Shown: positions 26,310 through 34,866, counted from the first letter of the stretch. The stretch is DNA of 64,000 nt from Natrinema salifodinae (GCF_900110455.1 NZ_FOIS01000001.1:558001-622000); one strand, 5' to 3'. Made by a program: numbers and translations. Notes: a model not told the origin generated them from the letters alone.

Positions 26310-27626
26310 TCACTCCTCGAACGGCGACTTCGTCGCCTCGGGCTCGAATCCCTCGAGACTGATGATGTTCTCGCGACCGACTCGGAGTTTGCTGATCGTC
26401 CCTTCTTCTTCCATATCCGAGAGGAGCATACTGACCTTCGACTTCGACCAGCTGGTCTCCTCGACGATGTTGACCTGTTTCATCCGCCCGCCGTTCTCGC
26501 GGATGAGCTTGACGACGCGGTCCTCGTCCGTCATGAGTTCCTCGTCGGGAACCGGCTCGGGCTCCGACCCGCCTGGCTCGGCGGTCTCGGCGGCATCTCG
26601 GCTACCCGTTCCTTCGCCGGTCGTATCGGCGGCGTTCGCCGTCACACCCGCGGTAGCCTCGGCTTCGTCGGGGCCGCTTGTGCCTCGCTGGTCGGCAGCC
26701 TGGCCGGAGCGGCGGTACCAGGCGACCGCCGCGGTGGCGAGCCCGATCACGAGGAGGGCGCCGACGAGATACCAGGCCAGTTCGGCATCGTCGATCGTCG
26801 CGCGCAAGCCGGCGTCGTCGTCGCCGACGGCACCGGTGCCGTCACCGCTGTCGGGCCGGTCGAACACCGCACGGGGACGGCCCTCGATGAATTCCCGTTC
26901 GCCGTTCCACTGGACCGTCTCCGCGTTTTCGAGCGAGGTCCCGGCGTATTCTCCGTTGTTGGGTTCGATCGAACGGAAGGAGAGGTCACCGCCCGCCTGG
27001 TAGACGATGGCCTGATCGGAGCTGATGTAGAGGGTCTCGAAGACGTCACCGACGACGATCCGATCATCTTCGACGACGGCGAAGTTCTCCCACGTGAACG
27101 ACATTTCGACGACGCCCTTCTCCCGGCCGAGCAACTGCTCTTCGATCGCTGCGGAGCGCCGGAAGTTCGTCGCTTCCATCTCCCGGCCCGCCTCCTGTGC
27201 GCCGGCTTCGGCCAGGCGGTCCGACTGGTTGATAAATTGGTCGTAGAGGCCCGTTTCGTTGGCCCGGAACTCCTCCGCGAAGGTCTCGAAGTTCTCCCGA
27301 GCCTCGGTCTCGTTGTCCGCCTCGGAGAATACCCGTTCGTAGCGGATGGTCCACGTCGCGCTCCCGTTTTCGTGGGCGGTGATCTCGAACGTCGTGTTGT
27401 CGAATCCCTGCGTTTCCTGCGAGACGAGTCTGCTTTCCTCCTGGGCGGCGACCATCGCTGTAGACGGCGTCGATTCGGGAGTCGCGTCCGGTGTCGACTG
27501 GGTGGCCGCCCCGGTAGTCGTGGCGGTGGGTGCGGCGGTGGCAGACGCCGCGATCGGACCACAGGCGCCGGCGACGACCGCAAAGACGAGGAGAACGACG
27601 AATCCGACGGGAGCCGACCGATTCAT
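26310..27626 (-). CDS. Membrane-anchored winged-helix protein (DUF7345/DUF7343-like)
   Basis: 438 residues from the ATG at 27626; a GTG at 27638 is possible. It has a signal sequence (residues 1-30) and a Thr/Ala-rich linker. A beta-rich outer domain of about 200 residues (FEITAHENGSATWTIRYERVF; later WENFAVVEDDRIVVGDVFETL) is followed by a membrane helix at about 280-298. After an acidic linker comes a C-terminal winged helix with RVVKLIRENGGRMKQVNIVEETSWSKSKVSMLLSDMEEEG. This is a one-component transmembrane sensor-regulator layout common in haloarchaea. The signal and target genes are unknown. Confidence 0.85.
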   Translation of the reverse strand: MNRSAPVGFVVLLVFAVVAGACGPIAASATAAPTATTTGAATQSTPDATPESTPSTAMVAAQEESRLVSQETQGFDNTTFEITAHENGSATWTIRYERVFSEADNETEARENFETFAEEFRANETGLYDQFINQSDRLAEAGAQEAGREMEATNFRRSAAIEEQLLGREKGVVEMSFTWENFAVVEDDRIVVGDVFETLYISSDQAIVYQAGGDLSFRSIEPNNGEYAGTSLENAETVQWNGEREFIEGRPRAVFDRPDSGDGTGAVGDDDAGLRATIDDAELAWYLVGALLVIGLATAAVAWYRRSGQAADQRGTSGPDEAEATAGVTANAADTTGEGTGSRDAAETAEPGGSEPEPVPDEELMTDEDRVVKLIRENGGRMKQVNIVEETSWSKSKVSMLLSDMEEEGTISKLRVGRENIISLEGFEPEATKSPFEE

Positions 27627-27810
27627 TCGTCTACTCACTACGTGCCGCAGCTAAAAATCCTTGTGAATACACGGTTCAAGCGAACTGCACCCGTTCACGC
27701 GTCGTATCCGTGGATTTGTCGGGCGAGCCGCTGGAACTTCCGGAACCGTCGCCACGGCGTCCCGGATCGGTGTCGATACCCACAAACCGGTCGCCTGCGT
27801 AGCGGGTCCC

Positions 27811-28389
27811 ATGATCACGAATCTCGCACGGGACGTCCAGGCGTTTACGAGCAACGTCTTCCTCGTGACCGGCGATCGGACCGTTCTCGTCGATACGGGA
27901 GCGAACTTCGACGTCGTCGACGCCGTCCGGTCGGAGGTAGACGACCTGGACGCGGTCGTCCTGACCCACACGCACCGCGATCACGTCGGGAACCTCGCGG
28001 CCGTGAAAGACGCCTTCGGCGTCGAGGCGTGGGGGTACGATCCCGGGATCGACGGCGTCGACCACGCGATCGCGGACGAGGAGACGGTTCGATTGGGCGA
28101 CCGCGACTACGTCGCACTACACACACCCGGTCACAAGAACGACCACCTCTGTTTCTACGCCGACGACGGCGGCGTCCTATTCGCGGGCGATCTGATCTTC
28201 CAGAACGGGAGCTTCGGCCGTACCGACCTCGAGGAGGGCGACCGCGCGACCCTGATCGAGAGCATCGACCGCGTGCGAGACCGGATCGATTCCGACCTCG
28301 CGGAGATGCACACCGGCCACGGGCCAAGCGTGACCAGCGATCCAGACGATCACGTCGAACTCGCGGGGCAGATGGCGCGCCAGGCTTGA
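27811..28389 (+). CDS. Metallo-beta-lactamase-fold hydrolase, glyoxalase II-like
   Basis: 192 residues. The metal motif THTHRDHVGN is at about 54-63, a second His in HTPGHKNDHLCFY, an Asp in FAGDLIF, and a final His near GHGPSV. These give the two-zinc site of hydroxyacylglutathione-hydrolase-like enzymes. The length is short for true glyoxalase II (about 250), so it lacks the C-terminal helical domain. It stands alone; the thioester or other ester substrate is unknown. Confidence 0.88.
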   Translation: MITNLARDVQAFTSNVFLVTGDRTVLVDTGANFDVVDAVRSEVDDLDAVVLTHTHRDHVGNLAAVKDAFGVEAWGYDPGIDGVDHAIADEETVRLGDRDYVALHTPGHKNDHLCFYADDGGVLFAGDLIFQNGSFGRTDLEEGDRATLIESIDRVRDRIDSDLAEMHTGHGPSVTSDPDDHVELAGQMARQA

Positions 28390-28426
28390 GCCGCGCGACG
28401 ACGGGCGCCGCCGTCGGGACGCTCCG

Positions 28427-29257
28427 CTACACCTGCCCGGCGGCGTCGAGCAACGCGTCGTAGGCGTCCCGGTACGCCCGAGCGATCCGCGCGGGATCGT
28501 CCCGCTGGTCGCCGCCGAGCGCCGGGAGCCGAACCCGATCGAGCGGGTCGAGGTACTCGAGGACGTCCGGGACCCGCTTCTCGAGCGCGCCGTCTTTCGG
28601 GCTCGAGCTGGCGACCTCGCAGGCGCGACAGTAGCGATCCCCGTCGTAGATCCGCGCGCGGCCGGGTTCGACGGCCGCGACGGCGGCGATCGACGCCGGG
28701 TCGAGTGACGACAGCGGCAGCGCGATGTCGCCGTAGGACTCCACGACGGCGACCTCGGTCGCCTCGATCTCGTCGGCCAGGCGCTCGAAGGCGGGGACGT
28801 ACTCCCGCGCGGCGTGTTCGTTGAATTCCTCGACGGTCTCGACGGGAACTGCGTCCTCGAGCGGGAGCGCGTCGGCGACGGCGTCGGGGACTTCTGCGGT
28901 GGCGTTGCGGACGAACAGCGGGTCCGTAGCGTCGCGACCGACGCGATCGACGACGAACTCCCGATCGGAACGGCCGAGCAATCCGCTCCCGCCGCCAGGC
29001 GCGGGCCGCCACAGCCGGTGGACGGGATTGAGCTGCTCGGGCGGTCGATCGCGGCCGTCCGCCGCCGAGAGCCTGGCCGCGTCTTTGCCGTAGAGTCGGC
29101 CCTCGGACAGCGCCGTCAGGCAGTCGTCGTGATCGAACCAGAAGTCGTTGCCGGCCCGGGGTTTGTAGCCGACCGCGCCGGTGCGCTCGAGCAGGCCGGC
29201 AGAGAAGGTGGTCTTGCCGGCATCGACGCGGTCGGCGCCGACCACGAGGAGGATCAT
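28427..29257 (-). CDS. P-loop ATPase, haloarchaeal conserved protein
   Basis: 276 residues from the ATG at 29257, which overlaps the preceding gene's stop in an ATGA junction. The N-terminus VVGADRVDAGKTTFSAGLL is a deviant Walker A like those of dethiobiotin and cobyrinate synthetases. A Cys pair in YCRACEVASSS is visible near residue 215. The rest does not match a pathway enzyme I can name. Coupled to the small protein at 29254-29520. The biochemical role is unknown. Confidence 0.75.
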   Translation of the reverse strand: MILLVVGADRVDAGKTTFSAGLLERTGAVGYKPRAGNDFWFDHDDCLTALSEGRLYGKDAARLSAADGRDRPPEQLNPVHRLWRPAPGGGSGLLGRSDREFVVDRVGRDATDPLFVRNATAEVPDAVADALPLEDAVPVETVEEFNEHAAREYVPAFERLADEIEATEVAVVESYGDIALPLSSLDPASIAAVAAVEPGRARIYDGDRYCRACEVASSSPKDGALEKRVPDVLEYLDPLDRVRLPALGGDQRDDPARIARAYRDAYDALLDAAGQV

Positions 29258-29520
29258 TCTCGCAGGCCGTAGTAGCCGGGTTCGTCCTCGTTGCGGGGTT
29301 CGGCGACTACCAGGTCGTCGGCGTTGGTCATGACCCACGGGATCGCCCAGTCGAGCAGGATATCTTCCGTCTCGCGGTCGATCTCGGCGTCGGGCTCGAG
29401 CCCCTGCAGCAGGCGCGCGATCTCGTAGACGGTGTACATCTGGTCGTCCTCGAAGAGCTCCGCGGGCGTGTAGAAGTCACACGGCGGAAGCTCGTCGAAC
29501 TCCGATTTGGGGACGGGCAT
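29254..29520 (-). CDS. Small conserved haloarchaeal protein (DUF5827-like)
   Basis: 88 residues from the ATG at 29520. Acidic, no membrane segment, with recognisable MPVPKSEFDELPPCDFYTPAELFEDD opening and a C-terminal AEPRNEDEPGYYGLRE. It matches a small family I believe is DUF5827, restricted to haloarchaea. It is the first gene of a two-gene unit with the P-loop ATPase (4-base overlap), so the two products may interact. Function unknown. Confidence 0.75.
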   Translation of the reverse strand: MPVPKSEFDELPPCDFYTPAELFEDDQMYTVYEIARLLQGLEPDAEIDRETEDILLDWAIPWVMTNADDLVVAEPRNEDEPGYYGLRE

Positions 29521-29639
29521 ATCTTGTCGTACCCGGGGCCGACGCCTAAATCGTTCGTTCGCGGTCGACCGGGACCCCCGACCGGTTCGACGGCCGCAGC
29601 GACCGCCTGCAGCGGTCGACGCGCGTCCGCCGGGGATCG

Positions 29640-30773
29640 TCACTCGGTTCGCGTCCCGCCCTCGAGATAGTACGCGATCCGATCGCGGCTCGACTCGGCG
29701 ACCTTCACGAACTCGACGACGCGCTCGCCGTCCTCGCAGCGGTCGGATTCGATCTCGATCGTCATCGCCTGGTCGTCCAGGTGATCGAACAGCGCGTCGA
29801 TGGCCGCCGACGATCCTCGAACCGTGTGTCGGTGGCCGATCGTCTCGCCGGCGTCTACGTCTCGAATCGCGTCGACCGCCGGCCGGAGGATCGACTCGCC
29901 GAGGTCGTGGGCGCGCTCCCGTAAGCGGTCGCCGTCTTCGTCCAGTTCGGCGGCCTGGAAGGCCTCGCGGATGACGCGGGAGAAGACGAAGTCCCGGCCG
30001 TGGTCGAACGGGAGCGAGAACGCGTAGGCGAGTTCGCCGTGGTGGTTCGATTCGGTCGTGTACTTGACCAGCTTGGTCCCGTCGTCGGATTTCAACACGA
30101 CGCCTTCCCGGCCCGCCGCGTCGAGGTCGTCGATAGCGCTTCGAACCGTCGCGACGGCGTCGCCCGGCGCGGCGCGGCCGAACAGGCGCGGCTGATTGAA
30201 GTCGTACGCCTCGCAGAGAGCACGCCGGTCGGCCACGGAGCGGGGCTCGCCCGACTCGCGGTCCCGGATATCGAAGACGCGGAAGTCGTGGGTGTCGATA
30301 CCCGCATAGTCGTGGGTCGTGTAGGGCGTTTCCGGACCGATCAGCTCGGCACAGAGGGTCGTCTCCGGGTGATCCGCGAAGAAGTCCTCGAGCGAGAGCA
30401 GGTCGCGTGCTCGCGAGGTCGTGTACGGGCAGACGTAGCCGCTTCGGGTGAACGCGAGCGGTTCGCCGACGTCGGCGATGCGGACGTTGAATCCGTTAAG
30501 TTTCTCCTCGATCGCGATCGTCTCGGTGCCGGCGTCCTCGAAGAACGAGGCGATACCGGGATCGAGCACGAGAATCCGTGGGATGCTCGGATAGCCGCGG
30601 ACGACGACGTCGTCGTCCGGGACGATGACGGTCCCGCGCTCGACGCCGTGGCGCGCGTCGGGGAGCGCGTGGTACGGCCGCCCCTCGACCGTCCGCTGAT
30701 CGAAGTGTTCGAAGAGGTCGGCGGCGTCGTCCGCGGTGGCCCCGAGCCGCTCGAGGTACGCGTCGCGGTCCAT
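29640..30773 (-). CDS. ATP-dependent RNA ligase (archaeal Rnl3-like)
   Basis: 377 residues from the ATG at 30773. The nucleotidyltransferase motif I is IEEKLNGFNVR with lysine K91 as the predicted adenylation site. Motif III-like FRVFDIRD, motif IV-like REGVVLKSDDG and motif V-like KLVKYTTES follow, then a helical C-terminal domain. This is the archaeal RNA ligase family (Pyrococcus Pab1020-like) that joins or circularises RNA. It is head-to-head with the HARP gene at 30901, which databases call its partner protein. A role in RNA repair or processing is likely; the substrate is unknown. Confidence 0.9.
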   Translation of the reverse strand: MDRDAYLERLGATADDAADLFEHFDQRTVEGRPYHALPDARHGVERGTVIVPDDDVVVRGYPSIPRILVLDPGIASFFEDAGTETIAIEEKLNGFNVRIADVGEPLAFTRSGYVCPYTTSRARDLLSLEDFFADHPETTLCAELIGPETPYTTHDYAGIDTHDFRVFDIRDRESGEPRSVADRRALCEAYDFNQPRLFGRAAPGDAVATVRSAIDDLDAAGREGVVLKSDDGTKLVKYTTESNHHGELAYAFSLPFDHGRDFVFSRVIREAFQAAELDEDGDRLRERAHDLGESILRPAVDAIRDVDAGETIGHRHTVRGSSAAIDALFDHLDDQAMTIEIESDRCEDGERVVEFVKVAESSRDRIAYYLEGGTRTE

Positions 30774-30900
30774 ACGTCCTCGACACCGTTCTCGGTGAAA
30801 AGCATCCGGTGGCCCGATCGGCCGGCCGTTCACCCGTTCCCGTTTGGTCGCAACGTACGGCGGGGTGAGGTCTATGTGGATGACTGCACAACCGATACGT

Positions 30901-31590
30901 ATGCAAGGCGACCTGCCGCGCCAACGGTTCGTTCTCGACACGTCGCTGTTCATCACCGAGGAGATTCGGCGGGACGACGAACCGCTGGAGGACGCCGTGA
31001 TCCGCCTGCTCGACCTGATCGCGACCGCCCGGCTCGAGCTCAACATCTCCTGTTACGTCCCGCCGTCGATCCACGACGAACTCGGGACGATGCTGCGCGA
31101 GCGCGACGTCGACGAGGTCGCGTTCTCGCGGTTGGACACGTGGGTCGTCCGCAAGAGCCCCGACCGGTACGGCGTCACGATCCCCGCGAACGTCGTCTAC
31201 AACTTCATCGACGAGATGAGCGACCGTGTCGACCGCGGTCTGCGCGTCTCGGAGGAGGCCATCCGCGAGGTCGAACAGCTCGATCCGGAGGCGCTCGCGC
31301 GCGGCTCAGGGGACGGCGAGCAAGAGGAGTACATGACCGACGCCGACCGGGTCCTCTCGAACATGCGCGATAAGTATCGCCGCGCGCTCCGCCGGGGAGT
31401 CCTCGACTCCCGTGAGGACTTCGACCTGCTGATCCTCGCCCGCGAACTCGACGCCGGCGTGGTCACCGAGGACCGAGGGATCATCTCCTGGGCCGACGAG
31501 TTCGGCCTCCGCTACGTCCGCGGCGGTCAGTTCCCGACGCTGCTCGAGGAGTACCTGCGCGCGTCCGGTATCGCGGACGACGAGGAGTGA
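30901..31590 (+). CDS. HARP, homologue of Aquifex RNase P (RNA ligase partner protein)
   Basis: 229 residues from the ATG at 30901. The PIN-type metallonuclease pattern is clear: FVLDTSLFI with D13 at the start, and [33 protein letters not shown] near the end with the clustered Asp/Glu residues. Between them is a helical insertion with [22 protein letters not shown]. This is the TIGR03875/HARP family, the protein-only RNase P of Aquifex, present in only some archaea. It is divergent from the RNA ligase with 127 bases between starts. In archaea that also have RNA-based RNase P its cellular role is unsettled. Confidence 0.9.
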   Translation: MQGDLPRQRFVLDTSLFITEEIRRDDEPLEDAVIRLLDLIATARLELNISCYVPPSIHDELGTMLRERDVDEVAFSRLDTWVVRKSPDRYGVTIPANVVYNFIDEMSDRVDRGLRVSEEAIREVEQLDPEALARGSGDGEQEEYMTDADRVLSNMRDKYRRALRRGVLDSREDFDLLILARELDAGVVTEDRGIISWADEFGLRYVRGGQFPTLLEEYLRASGIADDEE

Positions 31591-31750
31591 TCGACGAGCG
31601 ACGACGAACCGCGCAACCGGCCAGCCGGCAGGCCACGTCACCGTCCGCGCTTCGAACTGGCGAACCGGCGCACCGGCACTGTCGCTGTCCGTGACTGACG
31701 CGCGATAAAAAGTCGGGATAGACTGGCTCGTCGCTGCTACTGCAGCCGGC

Positions 31751-32353
31751 TTACTCGAAGTGGTCGAGGCAGGTCTGGTACTCCTCTTCGGCCTTCTCCC
31801 AGTTGACGACGTCGAAGAAGGCGTCGATGAACTCGCCGCGGTCCGGACCGTAGTCGTAGTAGTAGGAGTGTTCCCAGACGTCCAGCGCGAGCACGGGATG
31901 GGCGCCCCAGAGCGCGCCCTGGTCGTGCTTGTCAACCGCGAGGTTGCGCAGCTGCTTGGCGACCGGGTCGTAGACGAGCAGCGCCCAGCCACCGGCGGCG
32001 CCGGCGGCCTTCTGGAACTCGCCCTTCCAGCCCTCGTAGGAGCCGAAGTCCTCCTCGATGCGGTCGGCGAGGTCGCCCTCGGGCTCGCCGCCGCCGTTCG
32101 GGGACATGTTCTCCCAGAACAGCGTGTGGAGATAGTGGCCACAGCCGTTGTGGGTGACGTCCTTGAGGGCGCCGGGCGTCGAACCGTAGTCGCCCTCCTC
32201 GCGGTTCTCCGCGAGCGTCTCTTCGGCCGAGTTGAGGCCGTTGACGTAGCCCTGGTGGTGCGTATCGTGGTGCCAGGTCAGTACCTGTTCGGATAGCGCC
32301 GGTTCGAGCGCGTCGTAATCGTACGGAAGCGGTGGAAGTTCGTGGTCAGCCAT
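31751..32353 (-). CDS. sod: Superoxide dismutase (Mn/Fe type)
   Basis: 200 residues from the ATG at 32353. The opening ELPPLPYDYDALEP is the SOD signature. Metal ligands are H28 (in TWHHDTHHQ), H76 (in GHYLHTLFW), D158 and H162 (in DVWEHSYYYDYG). These match the dimeric or tetrameric Mn/Fe family that dismutes superoxide in the cytoplasm. The Gly-rich GAAGGWALL and haloarchaeal acidic surface favour Mn. An SD-like GAGGTG lies 8-9 bases before the start, and the same 9-mer recurs twice upstream. Confidence 0.96.
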   Translation of the reverse strand: MADHELPPLPYDYDALEPALSEQVLTWHHDTHHQGYVNGLNSAEETLAENREEGDYGSTPGALKDVTHNGCGHYLHTLFWENMSPNGGGEPEGDLADRIEEDFGSYEGWKGEFQKAAGAAGGWALLVYDPVAKQLRNLAVDKHDQGALWGAHPVLALDVWEHSYYYDYGPDRGEFIDAFFDVVNWEKAEEEYQTCLDHFE

Positions 32354-32358
32354 AGTAT

Positions 32359-32471
32359 GACACCTCACTACGCGGTATCGGTATCTCGCTTGTTAAGTCT
32401 TGAGGAGTGAAATGATATCACACCTCACAAAGTCGCCGCCGTCCCGTCGTGCGATTTACCGACACCTCACT
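32359..32471. repeat. Three direct repeats of ACACCTCAC upstream of sod
   Basis: ACACCTCAC occurs at 32360-32368, 32420-32428 and 32462-32470; the first and third share 11 bases (GACACCTCACT). All lie between the sod start and the end of the DUF7344 gene. On the coding strand the first copy (GTGAGGTGT) also acts as the probable ribosome-binding site of sod, so only the other two need another explanation, such as a regulator site. Confidence 0.5.
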
Positions 32472-32569
32472 GGGTCCCACCACGGACTGCGTGTTAAACC
32501 TTTCAGCGACAGCGGAGCAGACGGCCTCGCCCGCCAGGCCGTCGGTAGTGCCGTCTCACGACTGCCCGG

Positions 32570-32971
32570 CTACCTGCTCTCCTTGTGTTGTGCGTGTTCG
32601 AGCCACTCTTCGAGGGACGGCTGGCCCCAGTAGCGCACCGTCTCGCTGCGCCGATCGACCTCGAGAACGCCCGCGTCCTCGAGTTTCGGAAGGTGGACGT
32701 GCTGCAGTTCGGCCCGTACTCCCGTTCGAAGGTCCGACGCGTCGTCCCCGGTATCGCCGATCCGCTCGCCCTCGTCGTCGCAGTTCGCCGTCCGTTCGAG
32801 GGCGACGACGTTTTCGGTGAGCGTCTCGAGCGTCGCGACCCCATCCGGTTGGTTATTGAGGTAGTACAGCGCGTACCGCCGCCGACTGTCCGAGAGCAAC
32901 TCGAAGACCAGGTCGAGCGACGGCGTGATATCCGCCCCCAACACCGTCGACTCTCCCTCCGTTTCACGCAT
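32570..32971 (-). CDS. DUF7344 winged-helix regulator
   Basis: 133 residues. The core LDLVFELLSDSRRRYALYYLNNQPDGVATLETLTENVV (about residues 19-56) and the wing region RAELQHVHLPKLEDAGVLEVDRRSETVRYWG (about 84-115) give the ArsR-like winged helix of DUF7344, abundant in haloarchaea. It likely binds DNA as a dimer. The upstream 33.0-33.1 kb is AT-rich and probably holds its promoter. Targets are unknown; it lies upstream of sod on the same strand, 216 bases away. Confidence 0.85.
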   Translation of the reverse strand: MRETEGESTVLGADITPSLDLVFELLSDSRRRYALYYLNNQPDGVATLETLTENVVALERTANCDDEGERIGDTGDDASDLRTGVRAELQHVHLPKLEDAGVLEVDRRSETVRYWGQPSLEEWLEHAQHKESR

Positions 32972-33227
32972 CCACGAACCACCTACCGTAAGTTACCATT
33001 CGAAACCACCAGCCGACCCTACTGCAGCCGACACATTAGACCTTACGTCTACCTAGAAAAATACCTGTGTTATATCTGTAAGAACGAAAACGGAGAAGAA
33101 TAACGATCGCTCAGCAGCCGTTGAATGCGGCCATCTCGCCGACTAGGCGGTGACGCCGCACCTGTTCGATACAGTAGCTGTCGATTCGTGAGAACGTCGA
33201 GAAGCGGAAGCGAAATCGAGACCGGCG

Positions 33228-33692
33228 TTACTCGTAGAGCCACTCGGCGTCGTGCTGATCGTAGTCGATCAGCTCGTCCTCGTCGAAGTGGATCGCGATT
33301 TCGCGTTCGTTGGCGCCCTCATCCTCGTGATCGGCCGCGTGAACGACGTTCCGACCGAGGTCGAGCGCGTAGTCGCCCCGGATCGTCCCGGGTTCGGCCT
33401 CGAGCGGATCGGTCTCGCCGATCATCTGGCGGACCTGGCGCGTCGCGTCCTGGCCCTCCCAGACCATCGGGACGACCGGGCCGGAGGTGATGAAGTCCAC
33501 GAGGTCATCGTAGAACGGCTTGTCCTCGTGCTCGCTGTAGTGTTCCTCGGCCCGCTCGCGGGGCATGTTCTCGACCTTGATCCCGACGAGCTTGAGCCCG
33601 CGGTCCTCGAGTCGGGAGACGACCTCGCCGACCAGGCCACGCGCGAAGGCGTCGGGCTTGACCATCACGAAGGTACGTTCGTGGTCGCTCAT
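33228..33692 (-). CDS. ndk: Nucleoside-diphosphate kinase
   Basis: 154 residues. TFVMVKPDAFARGLVGEVVSRLE at the start and NVVHAADHEDEGANEREIAIHF near residue 115, with phospho-acceptor His H118, are diagnostic. It moves the gamma phosphate of ATP to other nucleoside diphosphates. The start overlaps the stop of rpl24e by one base (TAATG), placing it last in the rpl7ae-rps28e-rpl24e-ndk operon, an arrangement conserved in archaea. The acidic C-terminus is a halophilic trait. Confidence 0.97.
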   Translation of the reverse strand: MSDHERTFVMVKPDAFARGLVGEVVSRLEDRGLKLVGIKVENMPRERAEEHYSEHEDKPFYDDLVDFITSGPVVPMVWEGQDATRQVRQMIGETDPLEAEPGTIRGDYALDLGRNVVHAADHEDEGANEREIAIHFDEDELIDYDQHDAEWLYE

Positions 33693-34108
33693 TATTCCTC
33701 GCTGTCCTCTTTGCCGCCGGCGACGTCGTCGAGTTCACCCTCGGCGGCCGCTTCGGCTTCGCCTTCGACGGCCTCCTTCTCGGCGACGGCCTCGTCGCCG
33801 GCCGGTTCGGTGTCCTCGTCTTCGTCGACGGCCTCGGCTTCCGTTTCGAGGTCCTCGTCCTCGGCGGCTTCGACCTGCTCTGCCTGATCGGCTTCCTCGG
33901 CGGCGGGCGTCTCGGCCTGGGCGGGGCCCTTGCCGCGACGACCCTCTTCGGTCCACTCGAGATCGCGCGGTTCGCGACCGAGCTTGTAGTTTTTCTCCGC
34001 CTTGGAGTTGACGAAGTGAAGCACCGTGCCGTCGTTCTTGACGTACATGATGCCCGTCCCGGGCTCGATCTCTTCGCCCGTGTAGTCGCAAGTGCGTTTC
34101 TCGACCAT
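33692..34108 (-). CDS. rpl24e: Large-subunit ribosomal protein L24e with long acidic tail
   Basis: 138 residues; the usual protein is about 60. Residues 1-62 are the L24e core ([42 protein letters not shown]). Of the four Cys that form the zinc site in many L24e proteins only C7 remains; the others are Thr, Val and Ala by alignment to the CxxC...CxxxC pattern. Residues ~63-138 are a Glu/Ala/Asp repeat-like extension with no Arg. The extension is in frame, ends at the TAATG junction with ndk, and is therefore real coding sequence. Confidence 0.92.
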   Translation of the reverse strand: MVEKRTCDYTGEEIEPGTGIMYVKNDGTVLHFVNSKAEKNYKLGREPRDLEWTEEGRRGKGPAQAETPAAEEADQAEQVEAAEDEDLETEAEAVDEDEDTEPAGDEAVAEKEAVEGEAEAAAEGELDDVAGGKEDSEE

Positions 34109-34111
34109 TGT

Positions 34112-34336
34112 TTACTGTCCTCCGATGGAGTCGGCTTCGCGGGCGGTCTCGCGAAGCTGGAGTACGTCCCCTTCGCGGACCGGCCCGAGGCAGTTTCGGG
34201 TGATGATGCGTCCCTGGTTCTCGCCCTCCTGGATCCGGCACTTGACCTGCATGGCTTCTCCGTGCATGCCGGTCTTGCCGACGATCTCGATGACCTCGGC
34301 GGGCGTAGAGCCGCTTTCTTCCTCTTCAGCACTCAT
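34112..34336 (-). CDS. rps28e: Small-subunit ribosomal protein S28e
   Basis: 74 residues. [26 protein letters not shown] and [27 protein letters not shown] are the full S28e OB-fold signature. A short acidic N-terminal extension (AEEEESG) is haloarchaeal. It lies between rpl7ae and rpl24e with 11- and 3-base gaps. Confidence 0.97.
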   Translation of the reverse strand: MSAEEEESGSTPAEVIEIVGKTGMHGEAMQVKCRIQEGENQGRIITRNCLGPVREGDVLQLRETAREADSIGGQ

Positions 34337-34347
34337 CTTTGCTCACC

Positions 34348-34710
34348 TCAGTCGAGGTCCTCGACCTTGTCAGCGATATCCTCAACATCGTCGGAGGCTT
34401 CGCCTGCGTCGACGATCGCGGCAGCGGCCGAGCCGACCTCGAGGCCGGCGGCGTGACCGACGTCGTCCTGCGTCTCGATGAAGACGACGGGGATGCCCTT
34501 CTCGTCGGCGAGCTCCGGCAGGTGCATCACGATCTCTTCAGGCGAGACGTCCTCGGCGACGTAGACGAGCTCGGCGTTGCCGCGCTCGATCGCCTTCGTG
34601 GTCTCGTTGGTTCCTTTCTTTACTCGTCCGGTGTCTCGTGCGACCTCGAGCGCCTCGAGGGCGTCGTCCGCGAGGTCGGCTGGGATGTCGGTGTTAACGT
34701 AGACTGACAT
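34348..34710 (-). CDS. rpl7ae: Ribosomal protein L7Ae, k-turn binding
   Basis: 120 residues. [26 protein letters not shown] (about 32-57) and [30 protein letters not shown] are the L7Ae RNA-binding core. L7Ae binds kink-turns in 23S rRNA, in C/D and H/ACA guide RNAs and, in several archaea, in RNase P and in its own mRNA leader. It heads the rpl7ae-rps28e-rpl24e-ndk operon. The ribosome-binding site GGAGAGGTGA precedes the ATG at 34710 by a few bases. Confidence 0.97.
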   Translation of the reverse strand: MSVYVNTDIPADLADDALEALEVARDTGRVKKGTNETTKAIERGNAELVYVAEDVSPEEIVMHLPELADEKGIPVVFIETQDDVGHAAGLEVGSAAAAIVDAGEASDDVEDIADKVEDLD

Positions 34711-34866
34711 GGTTGTTCACCTCTCCTACGCGTGGGCTCGCGCTCCCCTGCCGTCCGGGCGCTGGCACCCGGGCCGAGAACACTCGGCGGAAGTCCTGAG
34801 AGGCTAGGAGCATCATCAACCCCGCGTAGGGTGTACACTCGAATAGCGTTGCCCCCCTTAAAAGCG
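34711..34866 (-). promoter_or_regulatory. Structured 5' leader of rpl7ae with k-turn-like loop
   Basis: A TATA-like CTTTTAAG (about 34866-34858) predicts a transcript start near 34838, leaving a leader of about 125 nucleotides. CCTACGCG (34830-34823) pairs perfectly with CGCGTAGG (34732-34725), next to the ribosome-binding site. Inside lie a GGAGC/GCTCC helix (34742-34746 with 34807-34811), a perfect 6-bp hairpin with TGTT loop (34773-34788) and a 7-bp hairpin with CCAG loop (34755-34772). The loop between the outer helices has GTTGATGAT opposite GCGAG, which resembles a C/D-type kink-turn, the L7Ae binding motif. Confidence 0.65.

Noticed and set aside
26289-28463. A 724-residue plus-strand open frame antisense to the membrane HTH protein and overlapping the metallo-hydrolase.
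   Set aside because: The two real genes have clear domain motifs. This frame shows only the mirror of their codons and no domain.
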